Shown: piece by piece, positions 1-6,521 of the stretch
How the letters are laid out: each line of letters starts with the position of its first letter
How positions within the stretch are numbered: position 1 is the stretch's first letter
Source of the DNA: Clostridiales bacterium
GTDB taxonomy: Bacteria; Bacillota; Clostridia; Oscillospirales; CAG-272
DNA: 8,474 bases
NCBI GenBank assembly: GCA_018370615.1
Contig: JAGZAC010000059.1
Span: forward strand, 1-8,474
Direction of reading: 5' to 3'
The notes under the pieces: model-generated
Databases searched by the model: none
The model's input: the letters and a program-made list of their open reading frames with translations, nothing else
Told to the model about the DNA's origin: nothing
Translations under genes and position numbers: made by a program

Positions 1-938
1 GACAGCGGCACCCAAATAGCCGTATCGACCAGCCGACAGGGACCAGCCATGTCCATATTTACTCCATTGATACTGGCCGTAAAGGACCCCACCGTAAACA
101 ATACATACTCCTCTGTACCATCCCCCGCGCTGTCTTCACTTTGGGAAGATGGAATAATAAAGCGCATGTAGTGGATACTCCCCGCCATAGGCATGTCCAG
201 AAAAGTAGCCAGACGGGTGAAGTCTATATACAGTACGCCGTCGTAATAGGCCGTGGCCCCGGAAGCCTCAAAGGAATCTTCCTCTCCCATCGTATAGGTC
301 ACCGCGCCATGTTTTTCCTGGGGTTCTCCATAATAAATAGAGAAATAACCCCAAGCAGCAGCGCCGCAAACCAGCAAAAATACGATGAAAAAGCGCAGTA
401 AGACGCCCCGTATCTGGGCTGCCAGCCTCTTCCTGCGCAGTTTTTTCTGACGCAGTACCTCCTTGCGGACTGCCTCTCGCCGTTGTCTCTCTCGCTGCAG
501 CTCCGCCTGTCGCCGCTGCCTGTAGTATCGCTCAAAATCGGAAGGGGTTCCCTGGGTACTGTTCTCCGGATAAACCCAGCCAGAGCCTCGCCCAGGCGGC
601 TGTGCGTTCCGCTTTTGTACCGGACGCTGCCCACCCTGGGGAGGCCTTTTCTGTACCGGAGTTGCAGCTGGACGGGAACCTGCCCGGGGCTGTCCGGCCC
701 GCGGTGGCATCTGTACATTTTGCCTTGATACAGCACCGGCGCCCCTTCGTGCGGGCGGCGGCGTCGGCCGCGACGCCGGTGTCGGAGGCCGCGACGGCGC
801 ACCATATACCGCCCGCGCCTTATGCTGGGGCGCATTGGAGGGCGGCGGTCCGCTTCGTTTTTTTGGACGGCTGACGGTGCCGTCCGCGTTTACATAACCC
901 CTGGAGGCAGGGCGGGAGCCATATGTTTTATTGTTCAC
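1..938 (-). CDS. Membrane-anchored stalk-domain-like protein, 3' end missing
   Basis: The gene starts with GTG at 936-938 and is open for 312 codons to the window edge, so its C-terminus is missing. GTG is preceded by a GGGGGCGAGG ribosome binding site, and the start lies 27 bases after the methyltransferase stop, which suggests the last visible gene of the iorAB operon. Residues 1-130 are Pro, Arg, Ala and Gln rich and probably disordered. Residues 134-176 form a very basic Arg/Gln/Glu helix, possibly coiled coil. Residues 180-204 are one hydrophobic membrane segment (core RFFIVFLLVCGAAAWGYF), so the basic part should be cytoplasmic and the rest outside. The outer part, with YYDGVLYIDFTRLA, EYVLFTVGS, ASINGV and then VDTAIWVPLS, resembles a stalk / copper-amine-oxidase-N domain, commonly found in Firmicute cell-surface proteins. 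The family match is by eye from a partial domain. Function is unknown; a role in envelope attachment or assembly is inference. Confidence 0.8.
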   Translation of the reverse strand, partial: MNNKTYGSRPASRGYVNADGTVSRPKKRSGPPPSNAPQHKARAVYGAPSRPPTPASRPTPPPARRGAGAVSRQNVQMPPRAGQPRAGSRPAATPVQKRPPQGGQRPVQKRNAQPPGRGSGWVYPENSTQGTPSDFERYYRQRRQAELQRERQRREAVRKEVLRQKKLRRKRLAAQIRGVLLRFFIVFLLVCGAAAWGYFSIYYGEPQEKHGAVTYTMGEEDSFEASGATAYYDGVLYIDFTRLATFLDMPMAGSIHYMRFIIPSSQSEDSAGDGTEEYVLFTVGSFTASINGVNMDMAGPCRLVDTAIWVPL

Positions 939-965
939 AGCCTCGCCCCCTATCGAATGGGTTTT

Positions 966-1520
966 CTATTTCGTCTCTGCTATTATAAAGTACGGAGATG
1001 TGGGAGAATTGAGCATCTGGAATTTTGCAATGCTCAGCCGATACCGGCTGAGGGTTGCAAAATATGCCTGCAGCGCCTCTCCCTCCGCGGCTCCTTCCGG
1101 ATGGCCCGGATACACTGCTACCAGCAGGATGCTGTCCCGTCCCAGCATAGACAGCGCGCCTTCCACAGCAGGCAGTGTCGTCTCACGCATAGTCGTCAGC
1201 GCCTTATTGCCGCTGCCCGGCATATATCCCAAGTTGAACATGCCAGCCCGAATTGGCCCCTGCACATACGCTCCCGCCAGGTGATGGGAACAGCAGTACA
1301 GCTGCCAGTTGTCCGGGCAGCCCTCCTCCCGCAGCCGACGGGCCGTGTTTTCCAGGGCGGCCGGCTGAATATCAAATGCCGTCACCCGCCCCGTTGCCCC
1401 TACGGTTTTGGAAAGAAAAGCGGTATCATGCCCGTTGCCCATGGTAAAATCGCAGGCAGCATCCCCCGGCCGCAGATGGGTGAGAATAAACTGCTTCTGC
1501 AGTGTCAGCAGATCCACCAT
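966..1520 (-). CDS. mnmM: Class I SAM-dependent tRNA methyltransferase, YtqB/MnmM family
   Basis: This is a 184-residue Rossmann-fold methyltransferase. Motif I is DFTMGNGHDT (24-33), the acidic residue that should bind the SAM ribose is Asp50 in FDIQ, and the family-specific blocks are NLGYMPG (96-102), PGHPEG (138-143) and a C-terminal F-x-MLN-x5-PYF segment (167-178). These match the YtqB group (once annotated as rRNA methylase). Bacillus subtilis YtqB, now MnmM, is reported to make the last methyl transfer of mnm5s2U at the tRNA wobble base. The length is near the usual 190 residues. The start is the ATG whose first base is the last base of the iorB TAA stop (TAATG), which predicts translational coupling. 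An upstream ATG at 1595 would overlap iorB by 76 bases and adds a non-conserved leader, so I rejected it. The family is clear; the exact substrate rests on homology. Confidence 0.87.
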   Translation of the reverse strand: MVDLLTLQKQFILTHLRPGDAACDFTMGNGHDTAFLSKTVGATGRVTAFDIQPAALENTARRLREEGCPDNWQLYCCSHHLAGAYVQGPIRAGMFNLGYMPGSGNKALTTMRETTLPAVEGALSMLGRDSILLVAVYPGHPEGAAEGEALQAYFATLSRYRLSIAKFQMLNSPTSPYFIIAETK

Positions 1521-2104
1521 TACTTCGCTTCTCGATGGCCTGCCGCCATATCGAAGGCCCGCAGGTTGATTTCTTTTGCCTTTGCCGGCACGCATTCCTC
1601 TACGGCACTCCGAAGCACTGCCGTATCAAAGCCCAGCACATGGGCGCCCAGTCCAATCAAGGCTACGTTCGCCGCTCTGCCGTTTCCAGCCGCTTGGGCA
1701 ATAGCCGCGGCGTCCTCGGCGATGATATTTACCCCAAGATCTTCTATCTTCTGTACCAGATCTTCCGGATACGCGGCTGCGCCGGTGATCACCGGCATGG
1801 GATTGATCTCTTGCGTGGCGGTAATCAATGTGCCGCCGGGACGAAGGAAGGGCAGCCATCTGGCTGCTTCCAGCAGTTCAAAGGATAAAATCACGTCTGC
1901 TTCTCCCTGACAGATTACAGGAGAATTTACCTCTTCTCCATAGCGCACATAGGTCACTACAGAACCGCCCCGCTGACTCATGCCATGGACTTCTGAGATT
2001 TTCACTTCATAACCGGCTGCCGTGGCGGCGGCCCCCAAAATTCTGCTTGCCAGAAGGGAACCCTGTCCGCCTACGCCGACAATCATTATATTTTTTGTAG
2101 CCAT
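1520..2104 (-). CDS. iorB: Indolepyruvate:ferredoxin oxidoreductase, beta subunit
   Basis: At 194 residues this has the usual length of IorB, the pyruvate-ferredoxin-oxidoreductase gamma-type subunit. It opens with a glycine-rich nucleotide-fold motif GVGGQG (10-15) and carries the hallmark GMSQRGGSV (41-49), followed by GEADVILSFELLEAARWLPFL. With IorA it forms a cytoplasmic heterotetramer that oxidatively decarboxylates aryl pyruvates (indolepyruvate, phenylpyruvate, 4-hydroxyphenylpyruvate) to aryl-acetyl-CoA, reducing ferredoxin. The start at MATKN was chosen because an AGGAGAAGG ribosome binding site sits just before it; the further upstream ATG at 2146 would run 32 bases into iorA. The gap to iorA is 10 bases, and the stop overlaps the methyltransferase start, so all three are surely co-transcribed. 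No key motif is missing. Confidence 0.95.
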   Translation of the reverse strand: MATKNIMIVGVGGQGSLLASRILGAAATAAGYEVKISEVHGMSQRGGSVVTYVRYGEEVNSPVICQGEADVILSFELLEAARWLPFLRPGGTLITATQEINPMPVITGAAAYPEDLVQKIEDLGVNIIAEDAAAIAQAAGNGRAANVALIGLGAHVLGFDTAVLRSAVEECVPAKAKEINLRAFDMAAGHREAK

Positions 2105-2114
2105 AACCTTCTCC

Positions 2115-3866
2115 TTAGTTTGCCTGGGTAGATGCAAATGCACCAAAGGGACACATCTGCTCGCACAGTCCGCAGCCCACGCACATGGTCTCGTCTACCT
2201 TTGCCTTCACGCCGTCTTTTCCCTCTACCATAGAAATGCAGGGACATCCAATTTTCATACATGCTTTGCAGCTGCGGCATTTCTCCCGGTCTACCCGCAG
2301 GGCAGGCTTTTTCTCTACACCTTTCAAAAGGGCACAGGGACGGCGGCAAATTACCACAGAAGGCACAGGGACGGCCAGTTCTTCCTTCAAAATCTTTTCA
2401 AGCTCCGATGGGTATGCCGGGTCCACTACCCGGATATGCTCTCTTGCCACACCCAGTCCCGCGCAGATATCCTCCAGGCAGATATATGGGGCCGGCTGGT
2501 TTTTCAGTGTCAGTCCGGTGAGGGGATTCTGCTGGTGGCCGGTCATGCCGGTGATCCGGTTGTCCAAAATCACCACAGTGGATGCGCCACCGTTATAGAT
2601 GATATTCACAAGGCCGGTCATGCCGGAATGCATAAAGGTGGAGTCGCCGATGACAGCCACAGATGTTGCCTCGTCTCCCCGGACCTTATTGAATCCGTGA
2701 AGCGCCGAAATGGAAGCACCCATACACAGAGTGGTGTCCATCGCACCCAAGGGCGCCACAGCGCCCAGGGTATAGCAGCCGATATCTCCCGATACGGTCA
2801 GACCCATTTTCTTCAGGGTGTAGAACACACCCCGGTGAGGACATCCCGGACACAGCACCGGAGGACGCATAGGAATCTCATCGGCCACGGATACAGTAGA
2901 GGGCTCCTCGCCCAGGAGCTTTTCCCGCAGCAGTTCCTGGGAATATTCCCCGCACAGGGGCAGCACATCCTTACCCGTCACCTGGATACCCAGAGAACGG
3001 CAGAAGGCTTCGATGACGCCGTCCAGCTCCTCAATGACCACTACAGAATCTACAGAAGCTGCAAATTCCCGGATCTGCTTTTCCGACAGGGGGTGAATCA
3101 GTCCCAATTTGAGGTAAGAAGCGCTGTCCCCGTACACTTCCTTTGCGTAATTATAGCAGTTGCCCGCAGTAATTACGCCTACGGCAGTGCTTCCCATCTC
3201 CACTCGGTTGAGGGGGCTGGTGTATGCATACTCAGCAAGCTCCGCCAGACGCTGCTCCACCACAGGATGGCGCCGTTTCGCGTTGCCGGGCATCATCACC
3301 CGCTTTGCCGGATCCTTCGTATATTCCTTCAGGGGACACTCCCGCCGCTCCTCCAACTCCACAGCGCTGCCCGAATGAGACACGCGGGTGGTGAGCCGCA
3401 AAATGAAGGGGGTGTCAAACTGCTCGGACAGTTCATACGCCAGCTTTGTAAATTCTTTGCATTCCGTAGAATCGGCAGGCTCGACCATGGGCAGCTTTGC
3501 GCCGATGGCGTAGTGTCGGCTGTCCTGCTCATTTTGGGAAGAATGCATGCCCGGATCATCGGCCACACCGATGACAAGGCCACCTCCTACGCCTGTATAA
3601 GCGGTGACAAACAGGGGATCTGCGGCCACGTTGAGGCCCACGTGCTTCATTCCGGAAAATGCGCGGCCGCCGCCGAAGCTGGCGCCGATGGCGGCTTCCA
3701 GGGCCACCTTTTCATTGGGCGCCCATTCTGCGTATATTTCGTCATATTTTGCGGCAAATTCGGATATTTCCGTGCTGGGCGTGCCTGGATAACTGGAAAC
3801 AAACCGTACACCGGCCTCATACAGTCCCCGGGCAACTGCCTCATTGCCAAGCATGATTTTTTTCAT
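2115..3866 (-). CDS. iorA: Indolepyruvate:ferredoxin oxidoreductase, alpha subunit
   Basis: This 583-residue protein is the thiamine-diphosphate and iron-sulfur subunit of the aryl-pyruvate oxidoreductase. Visible in order are the N-terminal pyrimidine-binding domain with YPGTPSTE (26-33) and a likely cofactor-activating Glu52; CPGCPHRG (339-346); the diphosphate/metal motif starting GDS (407-409) with Asn436 in ILDN; and a C-terminal ferredoxin domain with two 4Fe-4S sites. The first site is Cys530, 533, 536 and 541 (CRSCKACMKIGCP); the second is Cys562, 565, 568 and 572 (CVGCGLCEQMCP). All expected ligands are present and the length is typical, so it should be active. The start MKKIMLGNEA has an AAGGAAAGGA ribosome binding site; an ATG 45 bases upstream adds a non-conserved extension and lies only a few bases from the predicted transcript start. 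It is the first gene of the operon and is preceded by a consensus promoter. Confidence 0.96.
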   Translation of the reverse strand: MKKIMLGNEAVARGLYEAGVRFVSSYPGTPSTEISEFAAKYDEIYAEWAPNEKVALEAAIGASFGGGRAFSGMKHVGLNVAADPLFVTAYTGVGGGLVIGVADDPGMHSSQNEQDSRHYAIGAKLPMVEPADSTECKEFTKLAYELSEQFDTPFILRLTTRVSHSGSAVELEERRECPLKEYTKDPAKRVMMPGNAKRRHPVVEQRLAELAEYAYTSPLNRVEMGSTAVGVITAGNCYNYAKEVYGDSASYLKLGLIHPLSEKQIREFAASVDSVVVIEELDGVIEAFCRSLGIQVTGKDVLPLCGEYSQELLREKLLGEEPSTVSVADEIPMRPPVLCPGCPHRGVFYTLKKMGLTVSGDIGCYTLGAVAPLGAMDTTLCMGASISALHGFNKVRGDEATSVAVIGDSTFMHSGMTGLVNIIYNGGASTVVILDNRITGMTGHQQNPLTGLTLKNQPAPYICLEDICAGLGVAREHIRVVDPAYPSELEKILKEELAVPVPSVVICRRPCALLKGVEKKPALRVDREKCRSCKACMKIGCPCISMVEGKDGVKAKVDETMCVGCGLCEQMCPFGAFASTQAN

Positions 3867-3923
3867 ATATGTAAAATCCTTTCCTTGGGCAGAGTATGTT
3901 TTATATGCCAAACTTTATTTAAT

Positions 3924-3952
3924 ATTATACCGTTGCAGGAGAAACGTGTCAA
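3924..3952 (-). promoter_or_regulatory. Consensus sigma-A promoter of the iorAB operon
   Basis: Read on the minus strand, TTGACA (3947-3952) and TATAAT (3924-3929) are separated by exactly 17 bases, a perfect match to the housekeeping promoter at both hexamers. The predicted transcript start is near 3917, giving a leader of about 50 bases before iorA. The -35 hexamer contains the TGA stop (3949-3951) of the preceding membrane-protein gene. I see no terminator between that gene and iorA, so read-through from upstream is possible too. No clear operator, riboswitch or attenuator was seen in the leader, which fits strong constitutive expression. Confidence 0.88.
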
Positions 3953-4557
3953 GAGTTGGAGGATTTTGCTTTTCTCCTTTTCCTGGGAGCACGCAGTCGC
4001 TTTATCTGCTGCCGGCGGGACTTGCGCACATCTCTGCGTTTCTTCTTCTGAGCAAGCTCCTCCAGCCTTTGTTCCAGGACACCCTCCCGCTTCAGTGCTG
4101 CAGCAGCCCGAAGAAATGCCGCGGCAGGACAGACGAGAAGTACCGCGCAGAGGGAGATTCCAAGGGAGAGAATCTCGCCGGCCTCCTCCGTCCAGGAAGC
4201 GCACATCCACGTCCAAAGGAGCAGTAGAGCCGCCCACAAAAAGGGAACCAGCACAGCCAGGGGATGGATCAGACGCCGACCGGTATATATCGTTCCCAGT
4301 GTCACAACAATACAGGCTGCCGCCGCTGCTGCACAGGTGATGAAAAACATTGGAAATAAAGTTTCCCCATCATTTTGCGTTCCGTTTTTCACAAGGTGTA
4401 CAGCTGTGGTAACTCCTGTACCGACCAGCCCGCAGCCGGAAAGAATCAGCAGGCCATAGCCAATGCGCCGATACCGGGCCCGATTTGGTTTTGCACAGGA
4501 AAAATATACGGCTGCAATTCCTGCGGCTATATAGATAAGAATGATGGTAATGATCAT
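3949..4557 (-). CDS. Multi-pass membrane protein with a basic C-terminal tail, function unknown
   Basis: I do not recognise this 202-residue protein. Hydrophobic segments at about 2-20, 32-54, 67-90, 98-118 and 126-146 predict five membrane helices, joined by short loops such as CAKPNRARYRR. From 147 on, the chain becomes a charged helix (LKREGVLEQRLEELAQKKK) and then a tail dominated by Arg and Lys (about 165-198), which would stay in the cytoplasm and could touch nucleic acid, acidic lipid or another protein. The start ATG follows a GAGGG ribosome binding site by 7 bases. An intrinsic terminator (4579-4607) precedes it, and the only nearby promoter candidate is at 4613-4641. The stop codon is inside the iorA -35 hexamer. 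The opposite strand has a long open frame here, but the ribosome binding site and the membrane-protein composition support this strand. Confidence 0.75.
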   Translation of the reverse strand: MIITIILIYIAAGIAAVYFSCAKPNRARYRRIGYGLLILSGCGLVGTGVTTAVHLVKNGTQNDGETLFPMFFITCAAAAAACIVVTLGTIYTGRRLIHPLAVLVPFLWAALLLLWTWMCASWTEEAGEILSLGISLCAVLLVCPAAAFLRAAAALKREGVLEQRLEELAQKKKRRDVRKSRRQQIKRLRAPRKRRKAKSSNS

Positions 4558-4578
4558 TTTTGTTCCCTCTTTTTATGT

Positions 4579-4607
4579 AAAAAGCCGCCGGCCACAGCCG
4601 GCGGCTT
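4579..4607 (-). terminator. Intrinsic terminator after the C39 peptidase gene
   Basis: An 11-bp perfect GC-rich stem has arms at 4582-4592 and 4597-4607 and a four-base CACA loop. On the minus strand it is followed by a run of five T, the classic Rho-independent layout. It lies about 48 bases past the stop of the C39-like lipoprotein gene and before the ribosome binding site of the next gene, so it should separate the two transcription units. Confidence 0.87.
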
Positions 4608-4612
4608 AACTT

Positions 4613-4641
4613 ATTTTAACATATTTCCCACATTGTATCAA
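4613..4641 (-). promoter_or_regulatory. Candidate promoter abutting the terminator
   Basis: On the minus strand TTGATA (4636-4641) and TAAAAT (4613-4618) each match five of six consensus bases, with a 17-base spacer and a TG one base before the -10 (extended -10). It would serve the 202-residue membrane-protein gene. The predicted start, near 4606, falls at the base of the terminator stem, so the transcript would begin with most of a terminator hairpin. Either the two elements interact, or this is a chance match in an AT-rich spacer. Confidence 0.5.
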
Positions 4642-4654
4642 GGTGAATATTTTC

Positions 4655-5422
4655 TCATCGCGGCTGATACAGTACCATCGCTCGCTCTCCCACCAGTCTA
4701 TAAGCTTCGATTACATCCTGCCGGTCATATTCAATCACACCGCGCAGAGGATCGCAGATGATGCTGGTATCCTCCGTGTATCCCGACAGCACCACGCAGT
4801 GGGAGCCGGAATACCAGCGCACAGTCTGTCCCCAAATAGTCCATTCCTGCGCGACAACGGTAGGTTCCATATTCACCGTGGCCCACATAATGACAGGAGT
4901 GCCCTCCGCTACCCATTCTTCCAATTCTCCCATAGAACTGCCGCTGATGTCTTTTGCTGTATAGTCTCTTATTCCAGTGTCCACCAAATATCGGATCGCC
5001 GCCATTTGGAGACAGGGCACAAAGCATCCAAAGCCGTATCCTTTTGGGTCTCCCACATAAGTATATTCCGGATCGGCCTGGCCCGGAGTGCCCTTGGGTA
5101 AATAATTGTCCGACAGCCAAACCGGATCGATTTCCGTCTCAAACATATACTGCAAAACGATAGCCAGAGACACGATTTCGCACCCATTGGGAAGTTGGGG
5201 CATTTGCAGAATATTTTCCACATCCAGCCACACCTCATCAGTGGAAGCAGGGGCAGTTTTCGATACAGCCTCCTCCGTCTGCGGAGAAGATGTACTTGCA
5301 TCCGTATCCGTGTCTTCCGTCTCTGCCATTACAATAGCATCAGCGGGGAGTGCAGTCTCCTTACAGGACAATAAGAGAAGCGCGCAGAAGAACAGCGCCG
5401 CGGAGAAAAAAATTTTCTTCAT
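4655..5422 (-). CDS. C39-like cysteine peptidase, lipoprotein
   Basis: The 255-residue product begins with a lipoprotein signal (MKKIFFSAALFFCALLLLSC), with the lipidated Cys at 20. An acidic Thr/Ser-rich linker (about 33-62) should hold the catalytic domain away from the membrane. The domain matches the bacterial C39-like peptidase family: QMPQLPNGCEIVSL places the nucleophile at Cys81, SGSHCVVLSGY gives His208, and CDPLRG gives Asp224, a complete Cys-His-Asp set. YVGDPKGYGFGCFVP and PVIMWATVNM are also typical. It is probably a surface peptidase or cross-link-cleaving enzyme; its substrate is unknown and no ABC transporter or bacteriocin gene is nearby. The start was chosen because the signal peptide begins there; the preceding ribosome binding site (GGGATGG) is weak. 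Other in-frame ATGs at 5431 and 5512 would spoil the signal. It ends in a strong terminator and diverges from the nucleoside hydrolase gene. Confidence 0.85.
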   Translation of the reverse strand: MKKIFFSAALFFCALLLLSCKETALPADAIVMAETEDTDTDASTSSPQTEEAVSKTAPASTDEVWLDVENILQMPQLPNGCEIVSLAIVLQYMFETEIDPVWLSDNYLPKGTPGQADPEYTYVGDPKGYGFGCFVPCLQMAAIRYLVDTGIRDYTAKDISGSSMGELEEWVAEGTPVIMWATVNMEPTVVAQEWTIWGQTVRWYSGSHCVVLSGYTEDTSIICDPLRGVIEYDRQDVIEAYRLVGERAMVLYQPR

Positions 5423-5461
5423 GTTTACCATCCCGGTGCAATTGACATTTTTGCACATTCC

Positions 5462-5490
5462 AGTATAATATTTCTGTTGCGGGATCGCCA
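5462..5490 (-). promoter_or_regulatory. Possible promoter of the C39 peptidase gene
   Basis: On the minus strand TATACT (5462-5467, five of six) lies 17 bases from a poor -35, TGGCGA (5485-5490). An overlapping -10 alternative, TATTAT, is at 5465-5470. The distance to the start codon is reasonable. The weak -35 lies between the arms of an inverted repeat, so an activator or repressor site is possible. Low confidence. Confidence 0.28.
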
Positions 5491-5512
5491 TTCGGTAGGA
5501 AACGTCCCGCAA
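5477..5512. repeat. Inverted repeat, candidate operator in the divergent spacer
   Basis: Perfect 8-base arms TTGCGGGA (5477-5484) and TCCCGCAA (5505-5512) are separated by 20 bases. They bracket the candidate -35 of the leftward peptidase gene and lie 21 bases left of the candidate -35 of the rightward hydrolase gene. The arm centres are 28 bases apart, close to three helical turns less a few bases, which could suit a dimer of dimers or a looping regulator. No run of T follows it on the minus strand, so it is not an intrinsic terminator. Operator function is inference. Confidence 0.4.
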
Positions 5513-5532
5513 AAGCTATGACGCACCTTTAT

Positions 5533-5561
5533 TTCTCAAATGCGACAAATAATTCCATAAT
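5533..5561 (+). promoter_or_regulatory. Candidate promoter of the nucleoside hydrolase gene
   Basis: TTCTCA (5533-5538, four of six) and CATAAT (5556-5561, five of six) stand 17 bases apart, giving a leader of about 50 bases before the gene. The stretch is AT-rich and other -10 choices (TAATAT, TATAAG) overlap within five bases, so the exact site is uncertain. Confidence 0.38.
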
Positions 5562-5617
5562 ATAAGTTTACTCAACTGCACCCCTTTTGTCAATTACAAA
5601 TTCAGGAGGAAATTCCC

Positions 5618-6484
5618 ATGCTGCCGGAAGAAATCATTCTCCATATTCAAAGCGCAAAAATAAAAAAGGTCATTGTAGATTGTGACGCCGGCGCCGACGG
5701 CGACGATCAGTTTGCCCTAGCCTATGCCCTGCGCGCTCCGGATCGCGTCAAGGTGCTCTCTGTAAATTCTGCTCCCTTTAATGACAATTCCGCCGAAATG
5801 GCGGCTGCAGGAAAAGCGGAGTGTGAAGAGATTATCGCCGCTGCAGGACTGACAGGTCAGATCCCTGCCTTTACAGGCTCGAAAGACTTTATCACTCGTA
5901 CCGGAGGGCCCCTGGAAAGTCCCGCGGCAGAAAATATTCGCCAGGCAGTGCTTTCCGCAGGAGAGCCTGTGTACATAGTAATCACTGGCTGCTGCACCAA
6001 CGTGGCAAGTGCCCTTGCCCTGTATCCGGAAATACGGGAGCGTCTGATAGTTGTATGGCTTGGGCTAGACGATTTAGAGGGTTCCAAAAACACAGGAGAA
6101 TACAACTACCACAATGATATTGAAGGGGGAAAGCTGTTATTTTCTCTTGCAGAAAACATGGTGCTGGTTTGTGCCGGAAGGGTAGTCGGTCCCTTTCGAA
6201 GAACGAATGATGAAATTGACGCCATGTTTGGTTCCAGCAATCCCTTGAGTACCTGGCTGCGCCGGAGATTTCGGGAAATCACCTGGGCACAGGGACTTTG
6301 GGACCTTTGTGGCGAGGGTCTTTTGATTTGTCCCAAGGCCTGCAAAATGGAAGTGCATGACCGGCCCCTCTTCGGAAAGGATGGAGAAATTACAGGTTTT
6401 GACAGTTCCCGGAGGATTGTAGTCGTCAATGAAAACGATCCAGACAAAATTGTAAAAGATGCAGTTCGCCGAATCAACGGATGA
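5618..6484 (+). CDS. Nucleoside hydrolase family protein
   Basis: This 288-residue cytoplasmic protein belongs to the inosine-uridine preferring nucleoside hydrolase superfamily, which cuts the N-glycosidic bond of ribonucleosides to free base and ribose. The N-terminal calcium/ribose site reads DCDAGADGDDQFALAYAL (21-38), with Asp21, 23, 27, 29 and 30. Its spacing is one residue longer than the classical D-x-D-x-x-x-D-D and is like the DTDxxxExDDQFAL variants. TGCCTNVASALALYP (123-137) matches the usual G-P-x-TN-x-A block; Glu161, Asn163 and Asp167 in EYNYHNDIEGG match EFNxxxDxEAA; and Asp229 in LWDL sits where the C-terminal metal-binding Asp is expected. The start has an AGGAGG ribosome binding site eight bases upstream. 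It stands alone, divergent from the peptidase and convergent with the glycoside hydrolase. Base preference cannot be told; a related carbohydrate substrate is possible. Confidence 0.87.
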   Translation: MLPEEIILHIQSAKIKKVIVDCDAGADGDDQFALAYALRAPDRVKVLSVNSAPFNDNSAEMAAAGKAECEEIIAAAGLTGQIPAFTGSKDFITRTGGPLESPAAENIRQAVLSAGEPVYIVITGCCTNVASALALYPEIRERLIVVWLGLDDLEGSKNTGEYNYHNDIEGGKLLFSLAENMVLVCAGRVVGPFRRTNDEIDAMFGSSNPLSTWLRRRFREITWAQGLWDLCGEGLLICPKACKMEVHDRPLFGKDGEITGFDSSRRIVVVNENDPDKIVKDAVRRING

Positions 6485-6521
6485 TTTATGATTTGAAGAA
6501 ATAGTGAAGCTTTCATCTTTT

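Noticed and set aside
299..835. 178-codon minus-strand frame starting with ATG
   Set aside because: It is another frame of the GTG-started stalk-type gene, which has a ribosome binding site, a clean membrane segment and continuous coding to the edge.
822..1910. 362-codon open frame on the plus strand
   Set aside because: It lies opposite the methyltransferase and iorB genes, has no domain signal and is a codon-bias artefact.
3867..3917. Riboswitch or attenuator in the iorA leader
   Set aside because: The leader is about 50 bases, AT-rich, and shows no stable hairpin, T-run or T-box motif.
2022..4340. 772-codon open frame on the plus strand, opposite iorA
   Set aside because: It is antisense to iorA and iorB, whose motifs are unmistakable; its protein is His/Arg-rich without recognisable domains and has no good ribosome binding site. 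GC-biased codon use leaves the opposite strand open.
5423..5512. N-terminal extension of the C39 lipoprotein to an ATG at 5512
   Set aside because: It would put 30 residues ahead of a standard lipoprotein signal, has no ribosome binding site, and would cover the promoter region and inverted repeat.
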